DNA of 64,000 nucleotides, taken from NCBI GenBank assembly GCA_017654935.2, contig CM065699.1, positions 44,406,940 through 44,470,939 of the forward strand. The letters are read 5' to 3'. Positions 52,098-62,540 of the stretch are shown piece after piece (position 1 is the stretch's first letter; each line of letters opens with the position of its first letter). Source of the DNA: Phymorhynchus buccinoides. Lineage: Eukaryota > Mollusca > Gastropoda > Neogastropoda > Raphitomidae. The notes beneath the pieces were generated by a model that saw only the letters and a program-made list of their open reading frames with translations, did no database searches and was not told the origin of the DNA. The position numbers and the translations under genes were made by a program.

Positions 52098-52337
52098 CTG
52101 GATGTTGCCAGTGGCGAAGTTTCTGATGAGCACCACGTGGTTCCAGGCGGAGGGTCTCAGCATGCCCGGGATCGCGGTCATGCCCACGGAGACCCCGTAC
52201 TCGTCCCAGAAGGACACGAAGAAGAGGCCCTGCATCACCGACAGCTTGATCACGTTCCCCGTCTGGCACCGGTAGCTGAGCATAGTCCCCTGAGTGTTGG
52301 GACCCTCTGGGTACACGTAGAGGGACAGGGAGAGGTC
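52098..52337 (-). CDS. Host gene, internal exon: LamG/pentraxin-like module core
   Basis: The minus-strand acceptor CTCACTACAG and donor CAG/GTACTG enclose 240 bp, exactly 80 codons, phase 0 at both ends. It reads DLSLSLYVYPEG, TMLSYRCQTGNVIKL, FFVSFWDEYGVSVGMTA and SAWNHVVLIRNFATGNIQ. The order (YxxPxG, GTLLSY, W.H....RN..TG.I) is the core of LamG/pentraxin concanavalin-type folds. It joins in phase to exon 55200-55442 upstream and 34548-34785 downstream (NIQ then IYHNGE). The donor GTACTG is weak. The intron downstream of it contains the Polinton. Confidence 0.87.
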
Positions 52338-52856
52338 CTGTAGTGAGAATTTTTAAAAAACACAACCAGGATGGAAAGCCACGCAAACGCACCCCCTGAG
52401 TGTTGGGACCCCCTGGGTACACGTAGAGGGACAGGGAGAGATCCTGTAGTGAGAATAAAGGATGGAAAGCCACGCAAACGCACCCCCTGAGTGTTGGGAC
52501 CCCCTGGGTACACGTAGAGGGACAGGGAGAGATCCTGTAGTGAGAATAAAGAAAATACAAACCAGTATGGAAAGCCACGTAAACGCACTCCCTGAGTGTT
52601 GGGACCCCCTGGGTACACGTAGGTAGAAGGACATGTAGTGAGAATATAAGAAGAAAACAACCTGTATGGAAAGCCACGTAAACGCACTCCCAGCGTGCTA
52701 GGACATTCTGGGTACACGAAGAATGAGAGGGAGAGCGGTCCTGTAGTGAGAATCAATAGAAGAAAAACCAGGATAGAAAGCCACGTAGACGCATTCCCAG
52801 CGCGTTGGGACTCTCTGGGTACACATAGGACAGGGAGAGAGGTCCTGTAGTGAGAT
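52338..52856 (-). repeat. Tandem copies of splice acceptor plus exon start, five units
   Basis: Units of about 90-110 bp, each holding on the minus strand a TCTCACTACAG-type acceptor and an imperfect copy of the first about 50 bases of the exon at 52098-52337, then gtgcgtttgcgtggctttcc and a spacer. The word gttgggac(c/t) marks the units at about 52401, 52491, 52598, 52697 (changed) and 52804. Later units are more diverged. Confidence 0.92.
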
Positions 52857-52909
52857 AACAGCACCCCTTTCCCTACCACCTACCCTGTCAATGACCTTCC
52901 CCCCAGTTT

Positions 52910-54535
52910 GACCAAATAGGAACAACATCCACGTTCTTGGAATTTCATCCAGTTACTGCCTTTGAATTGAAGAAGATCATTCTAAAAGCAAAACCCACTT
53001 CCTGTCCTCTTGACCCTATGCCGACGCCACTTTTCATAGAATATCTTGAGTGACAATACTCTCACTCATATTGTCAACAACTCTCTAACATCTGGCTCCC
53101 TTCCATCTGCATTCAAAACTGCCAATGTCAAACCACTTCTAAAGAAATCATCCCTTGACCCAAACACTCTAAAGAACTATAGGCCTGTATCCAACCTCTC
53201 TTTCATATCGAAACTCATTGAGAAATTAGTTCTTCATCAACTCCTAGGCTATCTCAATTAACATCAACTCATCAGTCGTTCACAATCAGCGTACAGGCCA
53301 TTTCACAGCACTAAAACTGCACTGTTGAATGTAACTAATGACATTCTCTTAGCTCTTGACTCTGGTGACGCATCTATATTAACTATTTTGGATCTTTCAG
53401 CTGCTTTTGATATTATTGACCACCATACACTCCTTAAGAGGCTTCAAATCACCTATGGGATATCAGGCACTGCTCTGTCGTGGTTCTCGTCTTACCTTTC
53501 TGGTAGAACTCAGTCTGTCTCCATCAATGACTCATCTTCTGCAATGGTTGGCCTCACATGTGGGGTTCCTCAAGGCTCAGTACCTGGACCAGTCCTCTTC
53601 ATTATGTATGCTAAACCTCTGTCCGAGTTGATCACTTCTCATTCAGGATTCTCAGTCTTTTGCTGATGATACACAACTCCACAAGCGTGTATCCCCATCT
53701 ACCATTCTTCCTTCTATATCTTCACTGGAATTCTGCATTCGCAACATCAAATCAAGGATGCTACAAAACAAACTGAAGCTGAATGACGACAAAACGGAGG
53801 CCTTGTTCATCCACTCTCCATCTAGACAACTTTCGTACCCAAAGCCTGATTCCATCTCTGTCTGTGACACTCAAATACCCTTTTCTCCTTCTGCTAGAAA
53901 TCTTGGCTTCCACATCTCTCAAGATATGAGTGTTGACTCACAAGTTCAAACTATCTGTCGGTCCACATACTGTGAGCTGCGTCGCATTGGTACGATTCGC
54001 CATCTCCTGTCTATAGATACTGCTAAGATACTAGTCTGCGCTTTTGTTCTCTCTAAATTAGATTATTGTAATTCGCTATTGTATGGCTGCCCCCAACACC
54101 TCCTTGACAAGTTTCAAAAAGTCCAGAATCTGCTGCCAGACTTGTCCTCAAGGTCTCTAAGTATCATCATGTTCAACCACTCCTGATATCCCTCCATTGG
54201 CTTCCCATCAAAGCACGTATTGACTACAAAATTTCCACTCTATGTCATTCTTATTTCTCTGGAAATGCCCCTAGCTATATCTCTGACATGCTTTCTGTCT
54301 ATACTCCATCAGGCAATTGCGGTCATCTTCAGATTCCAAAATTCTCTGTGTTCCTAGTACACGAACAAACATGTTTGGTGAGCGCTCCTTTTCCTTTTCG
54401 GCCCCATCAGTTTGGAACTCCTTACCAAGCGAAATTCGCCATATCCAGTCCTTGCAATGCTTCAAATCAGCTCTCAAGACCCACCTATTCAAGCTACATC
54501 ACAACCTTTAGGCCACATTACTTATCGAGTCTATT
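52910..54535 (+). pseudogene. LINE (CR1/L2-like) reverse transcriptase, broken
   Basis: Reads NYRPVSNLSFISKLIEKL (53180), ILDLSAAFDIIDHHTLL (53390), GVPQGSVPGPVLFIMY (53560), then after a frameshift near 53655 FADDTQLH, NKLKLNDDKTEALFIHS (53765), SKLDYCNSLLYGCPQ (54055) and, after more breaks, VWNSLPSEIRH (54420). A stop follows LLGYLN at 53261. No 3' tail is seen: the copy ends where a fragment of the exon-start repeat begins. Confidence 0.88.
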
Positions 54536-54650
54536 CAGCGTGTTGGGACTCAGCGTGTTGGGACTCTCTGGGTAGACGTAGAAAGGCAGGGAGAGGTCAT
54601 GTAGAGAAAAGAAAAACAAGATGGGAAAGCCACGTAAACGCACTTCCAGT
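54536..54650 (-). repeat. Detached copy of the acceptor/exon-start repeat
   Basis: tgttgggactctctgggtag, ggcagggagaggtcatgtag and gaaagccacgtaaacgcac match the array at 52338-52856. It lies on the far side of the LINE, suggesting the LINE went into the array. Confidence 0.85.
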
Positions 54651-55171
<521 letters not shown>

Positions 55172-55199
55172 CTCTCCCCTTCTCCCACTTCCACCCTAC

Positions 55200-55442
55200 C
55201 TTAAAATTAAGACTCCCATCGAGCGCAAGATCGACGAAAGCCCCTCTGAGGCCCAGTTTAATGGCGTCGTAAGGTAGACCGGGGTAAGGGGGTTCGAACA
55301 CGAAGCACTGGGCCGCGTCAGGCAGGGATGCGTCGTGGCCCCTCATCACCTCCTTGTAGACCGTGGTGTTCCCCAAGGGTAACAGAAAGTAAGGGCTCCT
55401 GCCCCCTCCCCCTCCCACAGCCCCCTCCACCGCTGGCACGTT
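55200..55442 (-). CDS. Host gene, internal exon: start of LamG/pentraxin-like module
   Basis: The minus-strand donor AAG/GTAGGG at 55199 is clear and phase 0. The upstream border is uncertain, near 55440, because the sequence before it is (GATT)n without a pyrimidine tract. It reads a Gly run, YFLLPLGNTTVYKEVMRG, CFVFEPPYPGLPYDAIKL and AFVDLALDGSLNFK, continuing naturally into DLSLSLYV of the next exon. GC-rich codon use is like the other host exons. Protein unidentified; the N-terminal exons are not seen up to 64000. Confidence 0.7.
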
Positions 55443-56345
55443 CACTTCAATCAATTCAATTCAACTCAATCGATTATTCGGTCGGTCGATCAATCAATCA
55501 ATCAATTCAATCAATCAGTTCACTCAAGTCACTTAAGTCAATCAATCAATCAATCAATTCATTCAATCAATTTAAAAAATAAATAAATCAGCAGAAAGAG
55601 TTCCCGCATCCTTCCCCGCCCCTTCCGACGCCGACTCGTTCACGTTAATCAATCGATCAATCAGTCAATCAATCAATCATTCAATCGGTTAGTTTATCCA
55701 AGTGTCAACACACACACAAAAGAACAACAAGCTTAGAGGGGGGTGGGAGAGCAAAAACAAGCATAAAGCTTACAATCAATCAAAACACTATAGTAAATTT
55801 GTCTTTCAGTTCCACTATAACATATATGTATGTACATACATATATATACACGTAACACATAAAACATTACATACAAGCACATCAAACATGGTACAGGAAT
55901 ACATAAAAAAATAATATTATAAACAGGGAACACATTAAAGTGACCTAGAAACACAATAATAAAACCTCGCATATAATTACATACAGTATAAACATTATAT
56001 GAAGGATTATTCTTCGTCGACCGCTCAGTTTCCTGTCAATTATGATTCGCATATGCGTCATGCTGCCGTTATGCGCCTAACTAAGAAGTAGTTAGGCCGA
56101 GCATTGTCCGCATGTTTGACAGTTGTTTTCCACACGCCTTGTTGCTTTTGACTCGTTCACGGGTAATTAGACACAAAAGCGGGCCGGTTTCTTTTGCTCT
56201 CCCTTCACTAAGACCCAAACAACATGGGCAACAGCAGACCAAAAATTAATGCGTAAGCAACGCACGCCAGTAGGTGTGAATGATATGGCAGAAGGTGGGG
56301 AAAAAAAACCTCAGAATGAAACAAAACAGATGCTTTGATGGGTAT
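55443..56345. other. (AATC)n-rich then AT-rich sequence; no gene seen
   Basis: AATC/ATCA repeats at 55443-55570 and 55645-55690, then AT-rich sequence with tacatacatatatatacacg at about 55831. Nothing else is supported. Confidence 0.6.
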
Positions 56346-56349
56346 CGAC

Positions 56350-56515
56350 ACTAAATATTTCTTGAAAAAAGGCAGGATAATGGACCAGTAAGGCAGAAAG
56401 ATCGTAGATGACAGTAAGCAAAGGGAACAGGCAGAATCAAATTGAGTAACAGATTAGAGTAAGTTACAGAAGGCTATTCCTTGGAAAGGCCCCGTGGTAT
56501 GGGGATACGGGGTGA
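56350..56515 (-). repeat. SINE-like family, minus-strand copy
   Basis: cttgaaaaaaggcaggataa, gaccagtaaggcagaaagat and gtatggggatacgggg match the copy at 18795-19143 over its 5' two thirds. Confidence 0.75.
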
Positions 56516-56711
56516 TAAAGGATTCGAACAGATCAGAAGAAAATGAAAAAGCGTTAAAGGAAACGACTAACAAGATTCCCAAATGCATTCATGCTATACA
56601 ACCTGATGCGTTCAGATTTTTCTTCAACAATAATCGTTCCAGACAATGTTAAAACTTGTGATTCTCTTAGTGCCTTTAACGCTCATGATCATGTTATATC
56701 TGTATATTAGT

Positions 56712-57690
56712 CCGTCACCAAGACGGACTATTGCGATGGGCTGGTTTGTATTTTTTTTTTTTTTTTTTTTTGGGGGGGGGGTTTCTGTCTGTCCCAAGGA
56801 TATCTCCCGAACCGCTTGACCGAATCGCGTCAAATGTTGTGTGAAGGTGTGCCTCCTTAATAGGAAGAGATCGGCGCAAACCATTTTGCCGTCGTGACCT
56901 TGACCTTGACGTACGACCTTGAAAACCGAAAATCTATTTTTAGCCATATCTCGGGCACCGATCAACATAGGATGTTGAAACTTGGTATGAAGGTGGTTTG
57001 GCTTATGCCCGTTCTGATGATGGCATACCGATCAAGGTCAAGGTCAAGGTCAAAAAGATCGCTGGAGCCTGAAAATCGGAGGGTCATTTTTTTCTCCTTC
57101 TGTCTGTCCCAAGGATATCTTTCGAACGGGTTGACAGAATCACGTCAAATTGTGTGTGCTGGTGTGTCACCATGAGAGGAAGGCATCCGCGCAAACCATA
57201 TTGCCGTCGTGACCTTGACCTTGGCGTACGATCTTGAAAACCGAAAATCTTTCAGGGGCCATAACTCCCACACCGTTAGTGTTAGAGTCTTCAAATTTGG
57301 CATGAAGGTACTTTGGCTTATGCCCGTTCTGATGGTGGCATACCGATCAAGGTCAATGTCACGGTCCGGGCGATCCGTAGACCTTGAAAGTGATAGGGGT
57401 CTACACATTGGGTTTTAAGCCATATTTTCCACATTGGTACTTGACAGAAGCGCTTCAGATTATGTGTGGTACTGTATACCCTAGAGAAGAAAACATCCGA
57501 GCATAAATTATCACCATGCTGACCTTGACCTTGAAGTGTGACCTTGAAAACCGAAATTTCCTTCTTTGCGCTATATGTTTCTTCTTCAAGCTGTATCTCG
57601 TGAACTAGAAGACAGAATCCCTTCCAATTTTGTGTCAGGATGTGACACTCTACGGGATGTCGCAAGTGCGTGGCATTGCTGGTGACGGAC
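56712..57690 (+). repeat. AAGGTCA-family repeat, near-complete copy
   Basis: Bounded by GTCCGTCACC (about 56712) and GGTGACGGAC (about 57681), a 10-bp inverted pair. Contains repeated internal blocks beginning tctgtctgtcccaaggatat (56786 and 57101) and gaccttgaccttg (56894, 57209, 57522), and three tandem AAGGTCA words at 57034. The second half matches 1-500. Non-coding; perhaps a non-autonomous DNA element. Confidence 0.75.
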
Positions 57691-57699
57691 ATGTCTGCC

Positions 57700-57960
57700 G
57701 CTCGGCGACGCCCTTGTTTCTACTTTGGTGACCGCAAAGAACAAATTGTACACTGTCGTGATTTAAACTATGATTTATTTACTCGACATTTATCAGATAA
57801 TCCTAGTTGTACTTGTGGATATCAAGGCGAAACTGTCGAACACTATTTGTTGTCAATCCTTCTCGTGTCAATGCCATACTTAATCTTCCTCCTGAACTTA
57901 TTCAAATTGATCTTCTCTTGAACAAGCAGACATGATTTTAATTATAAAACAAACATTTCT
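57700..57960 (+). pseudogene. LINE 3' fragment, CxCG...H motif
   Basis: The open frame RKEQIVHCRDLNYDLFTRHL followed by SCTCGYQGETVEHYLL is typical of the C-terminus of a LINE ORF2. A frameshift follows. No RT is upstream. Confidence 0.55.
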
Positions 57961-58485
57961 GTGTTTGAAACTGTTCATCTTTTCGTGATGCCAATCGATT
58001 TAAACTAATATATAATGTGTGTTTTCTGTCTTGCTGCAAATGAATTTTCTAGTTACAATGAAATTGCTCTGACCCGTATTGAAGATTGGCTTATATCTAT
58101 GCATTCATGTATGTAAGATTGCATGTGCGTATTTTGCTAGTTAGTTACGTAAATTATTCATTTATTATGCTCTTTATTCATGTTTTTCGTGTCCTTCTTT
58201 TCTTCGTTATTTTGTTCACAAAAGCGCTGATTTTGTGCGTCTTACACCTCTATCATTGTTTTCTTTGTGTTTGATTTCCATGGACTGTTTATTATGTAGG
58301 GGTACGCCATAAACGTTTGCTAGTTGTTACCCCATTAACCTCATTATTGTTGAATTATTTGTATTGATATTTGAATAGTTATTTAAACCAATAATTGTTA
58401 CATTCAGAAAAAAACCTCAGCAAAGATATTGTATAGCTTACCTCCAACAAACCTCTCAGTTTTCAGTATCAAGGGCCGGCTACAC
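57961..58485. other. No gene seen
   Basis: AT-rich, possibly the 3' UTR of the preceding LINE fragment. Confidence 0.5.
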
Positions 58486-58489
58486 AGCA

Positions 58490-58763
58490 TACGGTTCGAA
58501 CCACTACGATCCGATTGTGACAGTTAAACTGTCTAAATAAATCTGATGATGAAGTTATGTTCGCTATATTTGTAGTCTCCCGTACACGAATCTGATAAAA
58601 TATATTATTTTTGTATCGAACAATTTATTTGATGTGTGTATTGCAGTCTACGAGTGAGCATTGTAAACAAAAATAGTATTTTTTAGACAGAAGTATTTCA
58701 CGTGAATCATGACCCACACAGACGTCACAATCGTATCATATTTGGGTCAGATCGTATGCAGTG
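58490..58763. mobile_element. MITE (TGCATACGAT...CTGTGAC family), copy 2
   Basis: Interior words gtctaaataaatctgatgat, cgaatctgataaaatatatt and tttttagacagaagtatttc match 25768-26027. The right end has gtcacaatcgtatcat and tcgtatgcagtgg. Confidence 0.7.
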
Positions 58764-58856
58764 GCTAGTCCTTCAAAGTATCATACTCTCCATGTCAGGA
58801 AACCAACTTGAACTAACCCTAACCCGACAAAAGTGTAGTTTACTTAAAGCAGCACT

Positions 58857-59039
58857 ACACATATACGAATCTTTTCTGAATGCGATGCGATTTTGACGCT
58901 GTGAAGTTCATGTATTGGGTCTACTTCAGTATATGAGTAGTGAGCGAACATAGAATTATTTTTAGATGGAAGTATTTCACGTGATTCATAACTCACATAG
59001 TCAAAATCGCAATTCAGATGCGATTCGTATGTGTGTATG
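58857..59039. mobile_element. MITE (TGCATACGAT...CTGTGAC family), short copy 3
   Basis: Inverted arms of about 38 bp: acacatatacgaatcttttc ... gcgatgcgattttgac against gtcaaaatcgcaattcagat ... gcgattcgtatgtgtg. Confidence 0.75.
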
Positions 59040-59047
59040 CCTTTACG

Positions 59048-59166
59048 GTCAAAATACGCGTTGTCATTTTTCACTCCTTCCCCATGGCAACACAATCTAG
59101 TGATTTCATTACTAGCATAGCAGTGCGTTGTTATGGGGAAAAGAGTGGAAAAAAATAACTGTACAT
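59048..59166. mobile_element. Palindromic MITE (CACTCTTTC family), copy 3
   Basis: tcatttttcactccttcccc and atggcaacac pair with gtgcgttgttatggggaaaa and gagtggaaaaaaat. The outer GTACACGTG part is diverged. Confidence 0.65.
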
Positions 59167-59269
59167 TTCAACATCATTATATTACTTATTTGGGGGCTTT
59201 CAAGTCTCGAAAGTATCATCCTGCCTTCGTGTCATGAAAATAATCCAAACCTAATCATTATATTAAAAG

Positions 59270-59780
59270 GCAAATGTCCGTCCGTCCGTCCGTCAGAACG
59301 GGCCTTATAACTCCGCCGTTTTTCGACCGAATCGCTTCAAATTTGCTATCAGCCCTAACGTAACGCAACGGCAACCAAGGCGGCCGTGTCATTTACGCGG
59401 TTTGGCAAATGCGCGAAACGCGTATCCTCCGGCCTCTCGGCGCCCGTATCTCCGGTATTTCTGGACGGATTGCCTTCAAATTTGGAAGGTAGATGACCAA
59501 GGACAGGGACTATCTGTGTGCCAAACTGGAAGCGATTCGATTTATAAACGCGCGCAATATGCGCCGCTTGATCTTTTCACAAACCGCAGCGAAACGAGAC
59601 CCGACATTGACTCGAAATTTGGAACGTGCATGTCCAGGGATCTTGGTGCAAAATTTCAACAGTATCCATTCATAAACGCGCGCAATATGCGCCACTTTAC
59701 AATTCCGCGGACCCGACGAAACGGGTACTCAACGTTACAGGTACTAGGCGTTACGGGTACTAGGCGTTGCGCTAGTTCTA
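59270..59780 (+). repeat. Dispersed repeat: (TCCG)n start, GGTACTAGGCGTTAC end
   Basis: Starts with four TCCG words and ends with about four 15-bp GGTACTAGGCGTTAC-like units and gcgttgcgctagttcta. Internal gcgcgcaatatgcgcc blocks occur at 59548 and 59678. The terminal part recurs at 61070-61182. Confidence 0.75.
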
Positions 59781-59999
59781 ATTATAATTATAACCTGGTA
59801 AAGATGTAGTTTAGCTACCAACTACCCACGTAACGAGGAACATAAATAATAAAAGAAAAAATACTAAAAATACTAAATTAATGCACACAAAGAACCTCTC
59901 CAAGAAGAAGAAGAAACTGTCAAACAGAATGAAGAAACTTGATTGAAACAAGCTTCTTAGATATACAACAAACCGCAAACTTAAGCCACCAAACATTTC

Positions 60000-60572
60000 T
60001 TAAAATCAATGACACGAACACAAGATACGCAGCTAAAATGCTATTTTTAAAAAACAATTCTATTACCACCCACACATCCTAAACAAGCGTAGTAGACTTA
60101 CCATCACAAATAACACAAACAACTACCAAAACCAACCGAGCAAACATTGCTGTGTTCTCGGTCTCCAAAAACAAAACAATATGAAGAAAATACAGCCAAC
60201 AAAGAACCAACGAAGAATACAGTGCATGTATGACAATGATACATTCCAGAAATGCCTGAGAAGATCCTGTCTTTTATACGAGGGTGCAACAGAATCGATA
60301 GCTGTGGAAGCTGTCAAGTGGCCCAAAGCTTCTTATTTCTTCTCCCAAGGATTGGTGGACCACTTAAAGCCACTGCGTCCCATCTTAGCTAGTAGTAGGG
60401 AAGAACCCAGAAGACAGAAACGAGAGAAGACAGACAGGCTGACAGAGACAGAGAGGCAGAGCAGGTTGTGGAGAGTCATGAGTTTAAAAAAAGTCTGTTG
60501 CCTACTCTTGAGGATGTGTTAGTATATGGCAAAGAAATGCTGCTGGAAATAACAGTCGCAGGTGCTATCATC
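60000..60572 (+). other. No identified gene; short open stretch of unknown meaning
   Basis: An ATG-started frame of 113 codons (60181-60522) reads CMYDNDTFQKCLRRSCLLYE and VEAVKWPKASYFFSQGLVDH, not obviously low complexity, then a Lys/Arg/Glu-rich tail. I recognise no family. It may be a broken repeat or a host exon. Confidence 0.3.
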
Positions 60573-60660
60573 AAGTCAAGTCAAGTCAAAATGATCTTTA
60601 TTGACAATAAAAGAGTAAGCTTGATAAAGCTTTTTTACATCCTGTCGTCATAAATAAATA
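60573..60660 (-). repeat. Solo LINE 3' end with (TTGAC)n tail
   Basis: tcaagtcaagtcaagtcaaa then atgatctttattgacaat and catcctgtcgtca match the 3' terminus of the LINE at 62277-64000. A severely 5'-truncated insertion on the minus strand. Confidence 0.8.
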
Positions 60661-61069
60661 AGAAAAACAATTAACGCAAATCATAACGAAACTAGAAGCA
60701 TTAGCAACAATTGTTGCTGTTACTTCTTTCTTTTATTGTTGGTTTTGATGTAATAACTGCAAACAAAAACAATGCCATGAAAACTATAAGTATGATAATA
60801 ATTAGCATCTTTATAATCAGGAATGATTAGCATATTAACGATAATCGTACATAAATGACAATGGTGACAATAATTAGCGAGAAAAAGGGTAAGAGAAAAC
60901 GAAAGAGAAAACGTCAACGGAAATGTTTTGACGATACAATCACAACTCGTGTTCACCTTGTATTGAACCAATTGTGATGAAATTGACATAAACAGATACA
61001 CAAGAAGTGCCTTCTTGGTGGTAGGGGTCTAAAAATTGGGTTTTCAGCCACAAAAGTAAAAATATAATA
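60661..61069. other. No gene seen
   Basis: AT-rich sequence. Confidence 0.5.
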
Positions 61070-61182
61070 TTTCGCGGACCCGGCAAAACCGGTACTCAGC
61101 GTTACCGGTACTTGGCGTTACCTGTACTAGGCGTTACCGGTACTAGGCGTTACAGGTACTCGGCGTTGCGCTAGTTCTACAT
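61070..61182. repeat. 15-bp tandem repeat GGTACTAGGCGTTAC, about six units
   Basis: Units from about 61089 to 61170, each ggtac(t)(a/t/c)ggcgtta(c), preceded by cgcggacccggcaaaaccg and followed by gcgttgcgctagttcta, as at 59700-59780. Confidence 0.9.
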
Positions 61183-61629
61183 GAAGTAGGGTGCTTTAAA
61201 ATGGCAATGAGGGCCTGCATATTTGTCTGTGCATCTTGAATGAATAAAACTGTGTTACAACTGCCATAGCCTCAGTCAACTGATCAACATGACAACTAGC
61301 ATATCTTGTTCTGTTTCTTAAGTTATTTTATAATGCTCTTTATTTTGATTAATAGGTGCATAATATAAAATATTCAATGCCCAATAAGCCAGCATTTTGT
61401 GTTTTTCACTTATTTTACTTGTTATTTGTAATTAAAAAGAAGAAGGAAAGAAAGAAGGAAGACAATTCGACTTTAGAAAGGTCCAAATGAAATTTGAATA
61501 TTGATGCAACGTTGACTCAACACGCAGTCAGCTTGATGCAGTTCAGTCATCTGTGTTTCCTTTGGAACTCGTTTACCGTCAGGGAGAACGTTTGAGTGAT
61601 TTTCAGCATATTTTTCATGCAAACTTTAC
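61183..61629. other. No gene seen
   Basis: AT-rich sequence with a short AAGAAGG-rich patch at 61438-61465. No supported feature. Confidence 0.5.
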
Positions 61630-62010
61630 CAATTCCCAAACCTTTTATCTACCAAAGTCTGCACCTCTTCTACCAGTCTTCTATAGAAAGCGTGATGCTC
61701 TTCAACAGGCTGTGCTACTTCAGCAGTGCCAAGAAGACAGACACAGACAGACTGGAGAAGATCACCACCCGTGCTGCCTCAGTCATCAGTGATGACCTGC
61801 CATCACTGAGTGCCTTCTACCCTGCTGCTGCCGTCAGGAAGCTGAACAGGATCCGCTCCGACCCTGAGCACCCTCTCCAACGAGCCCTGGCTTCATGCGA
61901 GTCCACCTGAGAAGCTTCAAGGCCAGGACGAACCGTCAGCCGTCCGCCTCTTCAACGCCACCTCCTGAGGACTACTGGGCTGACCTCTTGGGGCTGCCTG
62001 GTCCACTGAA
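61630..62010 (+). pseudogene. LINE ORF2 C-terminal remnant
   Basis: Reads NRLCYFSSAKKTDTDRLEKI, TTRAASVISDDLPSLSAFY and RKLNRIRSDPEHPLQRALAS in one frame, then shifts near 61905. This order is typical of the last part of an invertebrate LINE. No RT motif is present upstream. Confidence 0.7.
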
Positions 62011-62014
62011 ATTG

Positions 62015-62020
<6 letters not shown>

Positions 62021-62090
<70 letters not shown>

Positions 62091-62172
62091 TGTGTGTGTG
62101 TGTGTGCGGTGTGTGTGTGTGTGCGTGTGTGCGTATGCGTGTGCGTGTGCGTGTGCGCGTGCGTGCGTGCGT

Positions 62173-62258
<86 letters not shown>
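62021..62258. repeat. (GA)n then (GT)n/(GTGC)n microsatellites
   Basis: GA units 62021-62087, GT/GC-mixed 62089-62175, pure GT to 62258. Confidence 0.97.
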
Positions 62259-62261
<3 letters not shown>

Positions 62262-62276
62262 GTGTGCGTGCGTCTG

Positions 62277-62486
62277 TCAAGTCAAGTCAAGTCAAAATGA
62301 TCTTTATTGAGGGTTAAAGAATAAGCTAACAAGGCTTTTTTTCATCCTGCCCTCCAACAAAAATACAAACATCATGAAAATGCATAATAATAGAGAAAAA
62401 AACCCACAGAGAACATTCATAAATGAGTATAAATTTAAAGAAATAAAAAGTAAAAAATAAAAATAAATAAATATATATATAAATCA

Positions 62487-62540
<54 letters not shown>

